A stretch of 64,000 nt of DNA from Bacteroidota bacterium (GCA_018266575.1 JAFEAE010000022.1:116184-180183), one strand, 5' to 3'; counted from the first letter of the stretch, positions 35,075-44,109 are shown. Notes: generated by a model from the letters alone, not told the origin. Numbers and translations are program-made.

Positions 35075-36361
35075 ATGATCAGTATTAAAGAACTCTATAG
35101 CATTTACTGCCAGTATCCTGCAATCCAAACCGACACAAGAAAGCTTAAACCAGGCGATCTCTATTTCGCATTAAAAGGACCGAATTTCAATGGCAACACA
35201 TTTGCTGAACAGGCATTGGAAAAAGGTGCTGTTTATGCTTTTGTTGACGAATTATCCTCAACAAAAAAAAATGAAAAAACAATTCTTGTTGATGACGTGT
35301 TGCAAACATTGCAACAATTAGCAAAACATCATCGCCAACAATTCAATGTTCCTCTTATTGCTATCACAGGGAGCAACGGAAAAACTACAACCAAAGAGTT
35401 GATACATGCCGTTCTTTCATCCACATTCAAAACATATACCACGCAGGGAAACCTGAACAATCATATCGGCATTCCATTGACATTATTGAGTGTAAAAAAG
35501 GATGCTGACATGATCGTTATAGAAATGGGTGCCAATCATCAAAAAGAAATTGAAAGCTATTGTACATATACATTGCCAACGCACGGCATTATCACTAACG
35601 CAGGTAAAGCACATTTAGAGGGTTTTGGCGGAATTGAAGGCGTTAAAAAAGGCAAAGGGGAATTGTATGATTTTTTAAGAAAGAACAATGGCACTGCTTT
35701 CGTGATGTGGGATTATGAATATTTACAAGCAATGAGCAAAGGCATCCCTAACATTATAACCTACGGAACAATCAATGCAGATATTACAGGAAATGTTTTG
35801 CAAAGCGAACCATTTTTGCAAGTGCAGATAACTAAAGGCATCGAATTAAAATCTATCAATACACAATTGGTTGGTGATTATAATTTGCCGAATATACTTG
35901 TTGCAGTAACTGTCGGAAATTATTTTAAAGTTCCTGCTGAAAAAATAAAAGAAGCAATAGAAACTTATACGCCGTCAAACAGCCGTTCGCAGTTGCTGGA
36001 AAAAGGATCGAACAAATTTATATTGGATGCCTACAATGCAAACCCTACAAGCATGAAAGCCGCGATAGAAAATTTTGCAGCGATCAAAGCCGATAAAAAA
36101 ATATTAGTGCTTGGCGGAATGGCAGAATTGGGAAAAGAAAGCCTTGAAGAACATCAGAACATCATTACCCTCATTGATAAGTTTCATTGGAATGATGTTG
36201 CACTGGTTGGTGGTGATTTTTTAAAATTGAGACATCCATATCTTCATTTCAATAATTCTTCAGAAGCAAAAGAATGGTTCAAAACACAAAATTTTTCTGA
36301 TACTTATTTTCTGATCAAAGGCTCACGAAGCATGCAGATGGAAAAAGTGTTGGAGAGTTAG
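35075..36361 (+). CDS. murF: UDP-N-acetylmuramoyl-tripeptide--D-alanyl-D-alanine ligase
   Basis: Last cytoplasmic step of UDP-MurNAc-pentapeptide synthesis, ATP-dependent addition of D-Ala-D-Ala. 428 residues. N-terminal substrate domain (DTRKLKPGDLYFALKGPNFNGN), ATP-binding GSNGKTTTKELI, central VIEMGANHQKEIESY and GKAHLEGFGG, and C-terminal LDAYNANPTSMKAAIENF with LVLGGMAELGKES. gldJ-murF adjacency is known from other Bacteroidota, which supports the GldJ call. Confidence 0.96.
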   Translation: MISIKELYSIYCQYPAIQTDTRKLKPGDLYFALKGPNFNGNTFAEQALEKGAVYAFVDELSSTKKNEKTILVDDVLQTLQQLAKHHRQQFNVPLIAITGSNGKTTTKELIHAVLSSTFKTYTTQGNLNNHIGIPLTLLSVKKDADMIVIEMGANHQKEIESYCTYTLPTHGIITNAGKAHLEGFGGIEGVKKGKGELYDFLRKNNGTAFVMWDYEYLQAMSKGIPNIITYGTINADITGNVLQSEPFLQVQITKGIELKSINTQLVGDYNLPNILVAVTVGNYFKVPAEKIKEAIETYTPSNSRSQLLEKGSNKFILDAYNANPTSMKAAIENFAAIKADKKILVLGGMAELGKESLEEHQNIITLIDKFHWNDVALVGGDFLKLRHPYLHFNNSSEAKEWFKTQNFSDTYFLIKGSRSMQMEKVLES

Positions 36362-36468
36362 TTGTCAGTTGATAGTTGTCAGTTGACAGTCTTTAATGCA
36401 ATCTTACGTTTCCTAAAGCAAGCTTCACCGAGGTCTGACAACTGACATCTGTCATCCGTCAACTGCTC
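36362..36468. repeat. Inverted word-repeat spacer between convergent genes
   Basis: Left part has AGTTGTCAGTTGATAGTTGTC-type words, right part the complement (TCTGACAACTGACATCTGTC). Together they could fold into a long imperfect hairpin that ends transcription of both murF and the OMP gene. Confidence 0.6.
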
Positions 36469-38344
36469 ACTGATTCCCCAATATCTGGTTATTATCAAAA
36501 TTCAACTGCACAACATCCGGCGCTTGCACATAACTGCTGTTATATTTAAACTGCACATCAGAATTGGAGAATGATTTGAGCTGATTATCGCCCCGGTTCC
36601 CCCTTCGTGGAAAATAGGCAAGAAAGATTTCTATGGTGCCGAAAACAAGATTTTCATTACGAAGACGCAAACCCCCACCAAGGCTGTAAAACAATGCAGA
36701 TTTTGAAAAATCCTGATGTTCCGGGGTAATCAGCGAAAAATCCGCAAACACAAACGGCGCGAATTTGAATCCTAATAATTTATATTTTAAGAATACAGAA
36801 GTTTCGGTATGCAAACTCATACGTTGATTGCCAAATACAGAATCGGAGCTGAAATAACGAATGCCAAAAACATTATCAATACGCAACGGGTCAAGCCCGA
36901 CACGATTAAACAATTTGGTATAACTCACGTTCAGGTATTGCCTGATCTTTATTCCTTTGTAAACATACAAATGGCTGAATACACTCGACCCTAATAATAT
37001 GCTTGCGTCTTCCACCCTTCCCTGCCCGTAAAAAGCACCTGTCCTCAAAAAATATTGAATGAAATCTTTTCTCTGAGATACAACATACCAGTTCAGGTTT
37101 GCGCCAACATACGGCCTGCTCAAATCCAACTGTTTATACCAGCCTGCTGTGAGGGCAATGTTGTACCCGTAAGGAACATCTTCTGTTGTACCAAAGCCAT
37201 AGATATAATTTGTTTTATAGAAATCCTGTTTGAAAAAAGTAAACTGCCCGAGTATCCCTTGCCTGTCATTGAATTTAAAAAAATAATTATTGCCAACCTG
37301 GTATGGGATCTCAGAAAAATGATTTCGGAAATAACGCAGGCTCACAAACCTTCTGTCACGTGCAGAGTTGAGCCCGGTTTTTTGTATGCCTATATTATAA
37401 CCAATCCATCCATCAACAACATTGTAATGATATTTGAAAAAAATGCTGTCGGGAATACTTGTATATTCTTTTCTCGATTCATAATCCCCAATTGTTAATG
37501 CACCTGCCATGTGAGAGTATTGCGAATACAACGGGCGTTGAAGAGTCAATACCTTCGCATGCTCATCCTGTGCACCGGATCCAAGATCGCTGTTGATTGT
37601 TGCTACCTGAACAGATGCGTTGATAAAACTTCCCGCTATATTATTTTTTGTAAACAAAATACCATAGCCAAAGGCAGGTGCACGTACAGGTTCAAGCGAA
37701 GTAGTGAACTGAATTTTTTGCCCCATCCCTAATACGTTCGCATCGGTAATACTTCCTTTATAACTATTCGTGCTTAAGCTATTTATTTCCCCGGTAATAC
37801 TAAACAGGTCTTTTGTGATCACTAATAAATCTACCGAATCAGGGTTATCCGGGATGGGCACAACAATTATACGGGCATCCTGAATATATTCCAGAGAACG
37901 CAGGTATCTTTCATTGTCGGCAACTTTGTATGCATTCAACGTGCTGCTTTCAGAAATAAAAAGGTTATTACGCACTACCCAGTTTCGTGTGTTGCGGTGA
38001 AGGCTGTTCAGTAAACGTGAACCTGCATCTGTATTTGGCGGTCTTGCAGTATCGGAGAATGCCCTTTCAAAACCATATTGTTTCAAAAAAATATGACGGA
38101 TGCCTTTTCCCTGGTAAGGTAAAAAAGGGGTTTCGCTTTTTGTATTGATGGCAACTGCTGCTGAATCCGAATGGCCTCGTGAAATCGTGCCAATGGCAAA
38201 ACGAAAAAAATTACTGTTTTTTATACCGGGAGTTTTCTTTCCCGTAGTATCTGTCTTCTGGCCGGATGAATACATACATGAAAGCAAACAGCATGATGCT
38301 ATTACCAATGCAAGCAATCGATTTTTTTTAAATCTTGTATTCAC
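36467..38344 (-). CDS. Large outer-membrane beta-barrel protein with POTRA-like N-terminus (BamA/Omp85-like)
   Basis: A 625-residue exported protein. The signal peptide includes LALVIASCCLLSC, so it could be a lipoprotein. Residues about 95-180 look like a POTRA unit (NNLFISESSTLNAYKVADNERYLRSLEYIQDARIIVVPI, then VDLLVITKDLFSIT). The remaining 430 residues alternate in the manner of a 16-strand barrel (VNLGMGQKIQFTTSLEP-like; GATEDVPYG-like turns) and end FNNNQILG. I call it Omp85-like from the POTRA plus barrel pattern; a specific function is not known. Convergent with murF. Confidence 0.7.
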   Translation of the reverse strand: MNTRFKKNRLLALVIASCCLLSCMYSSGQKTDTTGKKTPGIKNSNFFRFAIGTISRGHSDSAAVAINTKSETPFLPYQGKGIRHIFLKQYGFERAFSDTARPPNTDAGSRLLNSLHRNTRNWVVRNNLFISESSTLNAYKVADNERYLRSLEYIQDARIIVVPIPDNPDSVDLLVITKDLFSITGEINSLSTNSYKGSITDANVLGMGQKIQFTTSLEPVRAPAFGYGILFTKNNIAGSFINASVQVATINSDLGSGAQDEHAKVLTLQRPLYSQYSHMAGALTIGDYESRKEYTSIPDSIFFKYHYNVVDGWIGYNIGIQKTGLNSARDRRFVSLRYFRNHFSEIPYQVGNNYFFKFNDRQGILGQFTFFKQDFYKTNYIYGFGTTEDVPYGYNIALTAGWYKQLDLSRPYVGANLNWYVVSQRKDFIQYFLRTGAFYGQGRVEDASILLGSSVFSHLYVYKGIKIRQYLNVSYTKLFNRVGLDPLRIDNVFGIRYFSSDSVFGNQRMSLHTETSVFLKYKLLGFKFAPFVFADFSLITPEHQDFSKSALFYSLGGGLRLRNENLVFGTIEIFLAYFPRRGNRGDNQLKSFSNSDVQFKYNSSYVQAPDVVQLNFDNNQILGNQ

Positions 38345-38724
38345 TCAGTCTAAACTATTTTGTTCAATATAGGTTTAAAAAACTATTGGCAATAATATAA
38401 ATGCAATAAAAACAAGTTTTTTACAGATGACAATTTTTTAACTGCAAAAGCTTGATGTGTGCTGTGCTTTTTCTGAAGTTTAACAAGATAAATTTCTGCC
38501 TGAAAGCCTTGCTGAAAAAATGTAAGGCAAAAATATCAAACCTGAATAAAAAAGCTGTTATTCCCGGGCAGTGTTAAATGATTTGTATTTGAAAGTCCGT
38601 TTCTATTTGTATAATTTTATCAGGTTCGCCTTTATTTTCACTTATCCTGTCAAGCAATCGAATCCGGCATTTTTTTCGTTTGTCTTTTAGCATATTAATG
38701 GCATCCAAATAAAATTATTCATAC
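38345..38724. other. Gene-free region before the CHASE3 kinase
   Basis: 380 bp of AT-rich DNA between divergent genes. I see no coding frame, repeat or clear promoter motif in it. Confidence 0.5.
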
Positions 38725-40158
38725 ATGCAATTCAATTTCGCTGGTAAAATTCGGGTTGGATATTTGTCTGCATTTATTCTTTTGCTCATTTCCTATATTC
38801 TTACCTTTTATACTAACTGGCAATTAACAAGGCAAAACGAACGCGTTAACCATACAAACAAAGTGATTAATAACCTCGAAGTATTAATGTCTGAAATGAA
38901 AGATGCGGAGACAAGTTATCGCGGATATGTATTAATGAAAGATGATAAATTTCTTGACCTGTTTTATCCAAGCCATCGTTATGTAGATTCAGTATACCTG
39001 TTATTAAAAGATCTTACTTCCGACCAAACAACCGATGGGCAATTGCAGTCGGAAAGGCTTGAACACCTGCGTGCATTGATCGATGAGAAATTTGTTTTAT
39101 TGAATAACGGGATTACCGGTTTCAAGCAAACAGATTTTAATATTACCGATGAAACAAAAGCACGGGGTTACTACGGAAAAAAATTAATGGATTCAATCCG
39201 CTTCAATATAGGCCTGATGCAGCGCCGCGAAAATGAAGTGCTCGAACGCAGGACGCAAAGGGTTTCTGCATCAGTAAATGCAATCAAAGTGATTAATATT
39301 ACTTCTCTTATCATTGCAATACTTGTAGCATCTTATTCTATCATTACATTCAATGCAGAAAACCGTGCAAAAGAACAGGCCGCAAACCAGGCAAGACAAT
39401 ACCAGGGTCAATTAGAAGAACGGGTGAATGAATTGAAAAAAGTAAACCAGGAATTAGTGTCGCTGCGAAGCATGGAAAAATTTGCGACAACAGGAAGGCT
39501 TGCAAGGACTATCGCACATGAAATAAGAAACCCGTTAACAAATATCACACTCGCGGCAGATCAGTTGAAGAGTGAAATTCCGCTGAACGATGATTCTTCG
39601 ATGTTGTTCGAAATGATCAACAGGAATAGCATCCGCATCAATCAATTGATAACAGACCTGCTGAACTCCACTAAATTCTCAGAGTTAAAATATGAATCGA
39701 TATCGATAAATGCAGTTCTTGATGAAGCATTGGAGCTCGCTAACGACCGGATACAATTGAACAAAATCAAAGTAGAAAAAAACTATTCAACTGACATCTG
39801 CGATGTTTCTGTTGATAAGGAAAAATTGAAAATCGCTTTGTTAAATATTATTGTAAACGCGGCAGAAGCAATGCCACCGGAAAAAGGGATACTGCAATTA
39901 AAAACAGAAAGTAAAAACAACAAATGCATAGTCACGATCACTGATAATGGCAGTGGGATGGATGATGAAACACTATCGAAGCTTTTTGAACCTTATTTTA
40001 CAGGAAAAGCAAAAGGTAACGGGCTTGGGTTAACCAACACACAAAATATAATCCTCAATCATAAAGGAAGCATTGAAGTAGAAAGCACATTAAATAAAGG
40101 CACTTCATTCATAATCACATTAAATTTCCCGGATCAAATAAAAAATACCCTCCTTTAG
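38725..40158 (+). CDS. CHASE3-domain sensor histidine kinase
   Basis: A 477-residue kinase. Helix 1 (about 8-30), a periplasmic CHASE3 domain (about 35-185, with LMSEMKDAETSYRGYVLMKDDKFLDLF), helix 2 (about 192-215), a coiled-coil linker, then HisKA with the phospho-accepting His in TIAHEIRNPLTNITLAADQL. ATPase domain: LLNIIVNAAEAM (N), VTITDNGSGMDD (G1), TGKAKGNGLGLTNTQNIILNHKG (G2). A stand-alone receiver and a sigma-54 response regulator lie just downstream, so they are the likely partners. Confidence 0.92.
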   Translation: MQFNFAGKIRVGYLSAFILLLISYILTFYTNWQLTRQNERVNHTNKVINNLEVLMSEMKDAETSYRGYVLMKDDKFLDLFYPSHRYVDSVYLLLKDLTSDQTTDGQLQSERLEHLRALIDEKFVLLNNGITGFKQTDFNITDETKARGYYGKKLMDSIRFNIGLMQRRENEVLERRTQRVSASVNAIKVINITSLIIAILVASYSIITFNAENRAKEQAANQARQYQGQLEERVNELKKVNQELVSLRSMEKFATTGRLARTIAHEIRNPLTNITLAADQLKSEIPLNDDSSMLFEMINRNSIRINQLITDLLNSTKFSELKYESISINAVLDEALELANDRIQLNKIKVEKNYSTDICDVSVDKEKLKIALLNIIVNAAEAMPPEKGILQLKTESKNNKCIVTITDNGSGMDDETLSKLFEPYFTGKAKGNGLGLTNTQNIILNHKGSIEVESTLNKGTSFIITLNFPDQIKNTLL

Positions 40159-40180
40159 TAGTTAACCAAAGCGAGGGTAT
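40145..40180 (+). terminator. Hairpin over the end of the kinase gene
   Basis: ATACCCTC and GAGGGTAT arms, with the stop codon in the loop. A second hairpin (GGCCTGTAA / TTACAGGCC, 40182-40219) follows at once. No long T run is seen, so termination may be weak. Confidence 0.5.
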
Positions 40181-40181
40181 C

Positions 40182-40219
40182 GGCCTGTAAATGGCTTCAG
40201 AGAATGTGTCTTACAGGCC
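40182..40219. other. Second hairpin, GGCCTGTAA/TTACAGGCC
   Basis: Perfect 9-bp arms with a 20-base loop in the gap between the kinase and the convergent receiver gene. It could be a terminator for either strand or an RNA structure. Confidence 0.45.
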
Positions 40220-40450
40220 TGCTTTCATCAACATATATACTTTATGTAGTTTTCAGATTCCTTAAGAAAGGGGTAATACGCATTTTTTGAAATAAACCTG
40301 AATAATTAATAATAAAAAACCTGCCAGAATTTTTTTGCCCCGGAATCACTTGTTTTTTCGCATTAAACAGGCATCGGTTAAAAAAACGTAGAGATTAATA
40401 ATCAACAGGTGGGGATTTATTTCCACGATGCCACAGTTATTTGTGGAATT

Positions 40451-40819
40451 CTAATTCATTAATTTATCAACCGTGTCATTGATGGTTGCTTTTGTAAACG
40501 GCTTCCCAATAAAATAGTCAGCGCCTTTATTCAAAGCAACCTGCTTTTCACCTACAGAATCGTAAGCTGTAATCAATATCACTTTTATGCCGGGGTAATT
40601 TTGCTTTACATGCGAAATAAATTCCACTCCCAATCCATCCGGTAAATGATTGTCTAAGAAAAGAATAGACGGGGTTTCCATCCTGAGCGCCGATTCAGCG
40701 TCAGACAGGTTGTTCACGTATTTCGGGTTAAGGTTCCTTTGCTTTAAAATGACACTCAATAAATAGCAAATATCTATTTCGTCATCTACAATCAAAACCT
40801 TTTCGGTTTCTCCTTTCAT
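40451..40819 (-). CDS. Stand-alone CheY-like response regulator
   Basis: A 122-residue receiver domain without an output domain. Acidic pocket KVLIVDDEIDICYLL, phospho-acceptor Asp in SILFLDNHLPDGLGVEFI, switch Thr in VILITAYDS, and conserved Lys in DYFIGKPFTKATI. It probably works as a phospho-relay or as a protein-interaction output for the neighbouring CHASE3 kinase. It is divergent from the sigma-54 regulator, which has a closely similar receiver (KILIIDDDVDICSLL). Confidence 0.9.
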   Translation of the reverse strand: MKGETEKVLIVDDEIDICYLLSVILKQRNLNPKYVNNLSDAESALRMETPSILFLDNHLPDGLGVEFISHVKQNYPGIKVILITAYDSVGEKQVALNKGADYFIGKPFTKATINDTVDKLMN

Positions 40820-41016
40820 AGTTATTTACACTTTGCGTTATCTCTTTTGTTTTTCAGCGGTTAATGTAATAACTGCAATTTGTAAGCCATTTTATTTTTA
40901 TCTTCTATATCCTGATCAATAAATTCTTTGTGAAAGGTATGGAAATTGATACTGCAAAATAGCTGCAAATAAAAAGTTTTAGAGTAATATTACTTTCCGA
41001 ATTAATCATACAACTC

Positions 41017-42432
41017 ATGAAGAAGAAAATACTGATCATAGATGATGATGTGGATATTTGCAGTTTGCTCAGCAGGTTTCTTACAAAGAACGGATATGAA
41101 GTGGAGACGGCGCAGGCCGGCTCAAAAGGTTTGACAAAAATCAAAGAATCGTATTACGATATTGTATTTTGCGATTACAGGCTGGGGGATAAAGACGGAA
41201 GCGAAATTCTTACATCCATTAAAGAAATCAGCCCCGATACAGTTGTTTTGATCATCACAGGATATTCGGATATTAAAACAGCAGTGAACGTTATTAAACT
41301 CGGTGCTTATGATTATATCACCAAACCATTGGTACCGGATGAAGTGTTGAATGTGATCAATAATGCATTGAACCAACAATCATCTGTAACCGAAAATATA
41401 AAAAAAGAGACTGCAGGTTCAAAAAAAGAAAAGCAGGCAAACGATTTTTCAGGACAATACTTTGTAGGCAAATCTGCCAACACAAAAGAACTATACCACC
41501 AGATTGAAATTGTTGCACCAACTAACTATAGCATCATCCTGTACGGCGAAAGCGGGACCGGTAAGGAAGTAATCGCTAAAACAATTCACGAAAACAGCAA
41601 CCGCAAAAACAAACCATTTGTTGCTATGGATTGCGGTACCATTTCAAAAGAACTTGCAGGTAGCGAATTATTCGGTCATGTTAAAGGTGCATTTACCGGT
41701 GCATTAGTGGATAAAGAAGGGCATTTTGAATTGGCAAATGGCGGCACTTTATTTTTGGATGAAGTAGCAAACCTTTCGTACGATATACAGGCTGCACTGT
41801 TAAGAGTTATACAGGAAAGAAAATTTAAACGTGTTGGCGGAACAAAAGAAATGGAATCTGATGTCCGCATAATTGTTGCTTCAAATGAAAATTTGCAGGA
41901 AGCATACAGGAAAGGAAAATTCAGGGAAGACTTGTACCATCGCTTCAATGAGTTTTCTATTAACCTTCCGCCACTAAGAGACCGTAAAGATGATATTGAA
42001 CCACTCTCTTATTTTTTTCTTTCAAAAACAAATAAAGAATTAGGAAAAAATGTGGAGGGCTTTGACGATAATGTGATCCGTCTTTTTTTAAATTATCCCT
42101 GGCCCGGTAATTTGCGTGAACTGAGAAATGTAGTAAGAAGGGCTGTACTGCTAACTACCGAGGGAAATATTAAAGAAAATACGTTGCCAGCTGAAATAAT
42201 AAATTTGACTACAACTGCCACATCAAATACTTCTTCATCATACCAGTTTATTGAAAACGACCAGGTAGCAGATCCGCATGATTTAAAGAACACAACTGCA
42301 CGGGCAGAATATCAAACGATCATTAATGTATTAAAAGAAGTAAATAATAATAAAACAAAAGCTGCGGAAATTCTAAAAATCGACCGGAAAACGCTTTATA
42401 ACAAGATCAAGAATTTTGAAAAAGAGCAATAA
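41017..42432 (+). CDS. Sigma-54-dependent NtrC-family response regulator
   Basis: A 471-residue transcription activator. Receiver (1-120; phospho-acceptor in DIVFCDYRLGDKDG, Lys in DYITKPLVPDEV). AAA+ sigma-54 domain (about 148-385): Walker A YGESGTGKEVIAKTIH, the sigma-54 contact loop GAFTGALVDKEG, Walker B GGTLFLDEVANLS, and arginine fingers FREDLYHRFNEF. C-terminal Fis-type HTH (NNNKTKAAEILKIDRKTLYNKI). It needs RpoN and a -24/-12 promoter. I see no convincing -24/-12 site in this window. Confidence 0.95.
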   Translation: MKKKILIIDDDVDICSLLSRFLTKNGYEVETAQAGSKGLTKIKESYYDIVFCDYRLGDKDGSEILTSIKEISPDTVVLIITGYSDIKTAVNVIKLGAYDYITKPLVPDEVLNVINNALNQQSSVTENIKKETAGSKKEKQANDFSGQYFVGKSANTKELYHQIEIVAPTNYSIILYGESGTGKEVIAKTIHENSNRKNKPFVAMDCGTISKELAGSELFGHVKGAFTGALVDKEGHFELANGGTLFLDEVANLSYDIQAALLRVIQERKFKRVGGTKEMESDVRIIVASNENLQEAYRKGKFREDLYHRFNEFSINLPPLRDRKDDIEPLSYFFLSKTNKELGKNVEGFDDNVIRLFLNYPWPGNLRELRNVVRRAVLLTTEGNIKENTLPAEIINLTTTATSNTSSSYQFIENDQVADPHDLKNTTARAEYQTIINVLKEVNNNKTKAAEILKIDRKTLYNKIKNFEKEQ

Positions 42433-42434
42433 AA

Positions 42435-42480
42435 AAACTGCCGCCTCATAATTTGCACCAGGCAAACGGCGACAGTTTCT
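42435..42480 (+). terminator. Terminator after the sigma-54 regulator
   Basis: AAACTGCCGCC and GGCGACAGTTT arms (one bulge each side) separated by about 22 bases, preceded by an A run, followed by TTTCTC. Confidence 0.7.
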
Positions 42481-42531
42481 CTGAAAAAAACAACCCCTAC
42501 TATTTTTTTTAAATGCCATTGCTTATTTAAG

Positions 42532-42681
42532 CTACGCTGCACTGCGAATTACGCGAAGTAAAATCGCGATGATAGCTATCACTAATAAAATATGAATAAG
42601 CCCTGAAGCATGATATCCTAAAAAACCAATTGCCCAGGCAATAACAAGTATAACCGCAATAAGGTATAATAGATTTCCCAT
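42532..42681 (-). CDS. DUF5670 / lmo0937-family small membrane protein (49 aa)
   Basis: A 49-residue protein of two hydrophobic helices: MGNLLYLIAVILVIAWAIGF, then LGYHASG as a turn, then LIHILLVIAIIAILLRVIR. This matches the small lmo0937-family (DUF5670) proteins, which are widespread in Bacteroidota and often induced by stress. The start is ATG and the stop TAG. It is convergent with the sigma-54 regulator. Function unknown. Confidence 0.85.
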   Translation of the reverse strand: MGNLLYLIAVILVIAWAIGFLGYHASGLIHILLVIAIIAILLRVIRSAA

Positions 42682-43212
42682 AACAAATAATTTAAAGTTC
42701 AACAATGATAATAGTATTTATAAAAGCCTGCCACTTTTTTAAAGATCGCTGAAACCCTTTACTGCAGCACATTTCAGAAGATTTTATTTTTTTGTTATTG
42801 ATGCTGTGCTGAAATTTTTGAGGAATTATTTCCACGTGTTGTGAAGTTATTTTCCGAAATAAGTCAGAATGATCATTTCAGAATATACAAATATGGCGAA
42901 AATTAAAAGGCGCGCTAACGAATAAAAATTGCTTACACTGATGTGCACTATCAATAGAAGCGCATATACATAGCTGTTATAAAATAGATAACCCCGTTCA
43001 ACTATTTCGTATTGTTGTTATACAGATGATTTCTAATAAGAGAAATCAGGAAAATATAGTTATTGAAATTTCAGGCGAGGACAAAAGCATTGGTAATTTT
43101 TAATCAGAATTTGTTAAAAAAATGGTATCGTATTTTTCCGATAAAAATCGGGCAGTTTCCCTCTTTGTTAGTAAGGTGCCACAGCCTATTTTTGACATAT
43201 CCAATATCCAAA
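42682..43212. other. Gene-free region
   Basis: 531 bp of AT-rich DNA. I see no supported gene. A frame from 43063 has no coding character and is only doubtfully related to the terminator further on. Confidence 0.5.
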
Positions 43213-43275
43213 ATGAAAGAACCTAAAATCCTAGAAAAGCCACTTGAATCCTTTTCCGTCCAAAGAAAACATTAA
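43213..43275 (+). CDS. Putative 20-residue peptide upstream of a terminator
   Basis: A tiny frame (MKEPKILEKPLESFSVQRKH) that ends 16 bp before a strong terminator on the same strand. The arrangement short frame plus hairpin plus T run suggests a short transcript, either a peptide mRNA or a small RNA. The peptide is polar and without a signal. Coding status is unproven. Confidence 0.25.
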   Translation: MKEPKILEKPLESFSVQRKH

Positions 43276-43427
43276 AATTCAAGTTCATTGAAAAACCCCT
43301 GAGTAATATTAGGGGTTTTTTCGTTTTTGCAAGCCCTGCATTTTTTCCCAATCCCATAGTAAATAGTTCCCATTATAATTGTTAATGCGACAGTTATAAT
43401 AAACAAATTAATAAATTTGCGCATCAT
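43272..43427 (-). CDS. Putative 51-residue single-helix membrane protein
   Basis: One hydrophobic helix (FINLFIITVALTIIMGTIYYGI) followed by a polar tail with KKCRACKNEK. The 3' end of the frame overlaps the hairpin at 43291-43320, which would act as a terminator inside its last codons, so either the frame is not translated to its end or the hairpin works for the other strand only. The ATG is 10 bp from that of the divergent Crp-type gene. Confidence 0.3.
   Translation of the reverse strand: MMRKFINLFIITVALTIIMGTIYYGIGKKCRACKNEKTPNITQGFFNELEF
43291..43326. terminator. Strong hairpin with T run
   Basis: Perfect 10-bp arms (AAAAACCCCT / AGGGGTTTTT) with loop GAGTAATATT, then TCGTTTTT on the plus strand. 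Symmetric enough to work in both directions. Confidence 0.8.
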
Positions 43428-43436
43428 ACTCTTTAC

Positions 43437-44066
43437 ATGAGCCCTGATTCTCATACCATTACTGAAGCCAAAAAAAATATCTCTCACGATGCAAGCCACC
43501 TGATCGCTGCATTAAATTCTTTTCATCCATTGACTATTGAGATTGAGAATTATTTCAAAAAGCATACGGAGCCTTGTTTCTTTCGTCGTGGCAAATTATT
43601 GTTGAAAACAGGAGATGTTTGCAAGTATGTTTATTTTATAAAAAAGGGGGCAGTGCGTGGTTTTATTAAAGAAAACCAAAGAGACATAACTACATGGATA
43701 ACCGCTGAGAACGAAATGGTAACTTCCATTTCGGGGTTAGACAGGGATGAACCTTCAATAGAAAATATACAAACCATTGAAGATTGTGAAATGCTTTCCA
43801 TCGCAAATGAACACCTCAAAAACCTATACATCAAACATCCGGAATTTAATGTGGTTAGCCGGAAATTATTGCAGCAATATTACCGCGATGCAGAAGGCAG
43901 GGCATTTATTGCCCGGATAACAAATGCAGAAAATAAATACAAATATTTCCTGACCAAATACCCGCACCTGGTAAACAGGATCCCGCTAAAGTACATTGCG
44001 TCTTTTCTTGGAATTACATTGGAAACATTAAGCCGGATACGTAAAAAACTTTCTATAAATGGTTAA
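43437..44066 (+). CDS. Crp/Fnr family transcriptional regulator
   Basis: A 209-residue regulator with an N-terminal cyclic-nucleotide-binding-like barrel (FFRRGKLLLKTGDVCKYVYFIKKGAVRGFI, TWITAENEMVTSISGL) and a C-terminal winged helix with LKYIASFLGITLETLSRIRKKLS. The phosphate-binding cassette of true cAMP binders (RxA) is not obvious, so the ligand is unknown. No cysteine cluster for a [4Fe-4S] centre. No neighbour on the same strand suggests a target. Confidence 0.88.
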   Translation: MSPDSHTITEAKKNISHDASHLIAALNSFHPLTIEIENYFKKHTEPCFFRRGKLLLKTGDVCKYVYFIKKGAVRGFIKENQRDITTWITAENEMVTSISGLDRDEPSIENIQTIEDCEMLSIANEHLKNLYIKHPEFNVVSRKLLQQYYRDAEGRAFIARITNAENKYKYFLTKYPHLVNRIPLKYIASFLGITLETLSRIRKKLSING

Positions 44067-44109
44067 GTTCTGAAAACCATCTATTGTTGCATTTAAATCT
44101 TCGGTTATA

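Noticed and set aside
42722..42745. Possible sigma-54 (-24/-12) promoter GTGGCAGGC on the minus strand before the DUF5670 gene
   Set aside because: The -24 GG is present but the GC of the -12 element is absent at the required spacing.
43150..43190. Possible sigma-54 promoter with TGTGGCACC on the minus strand
   Set aside because: The -12 position reads AC instead of GC and no gene follows at a useful distance.
43063..43275. 70-codon plus-strand frame ending before the terminator
   Set aside because: No start context, no hydrophobic core and composition like the surrounding non-coding DNA. Only the last 20 codons, which begin with their own ATG, are kept as a weak candidate.
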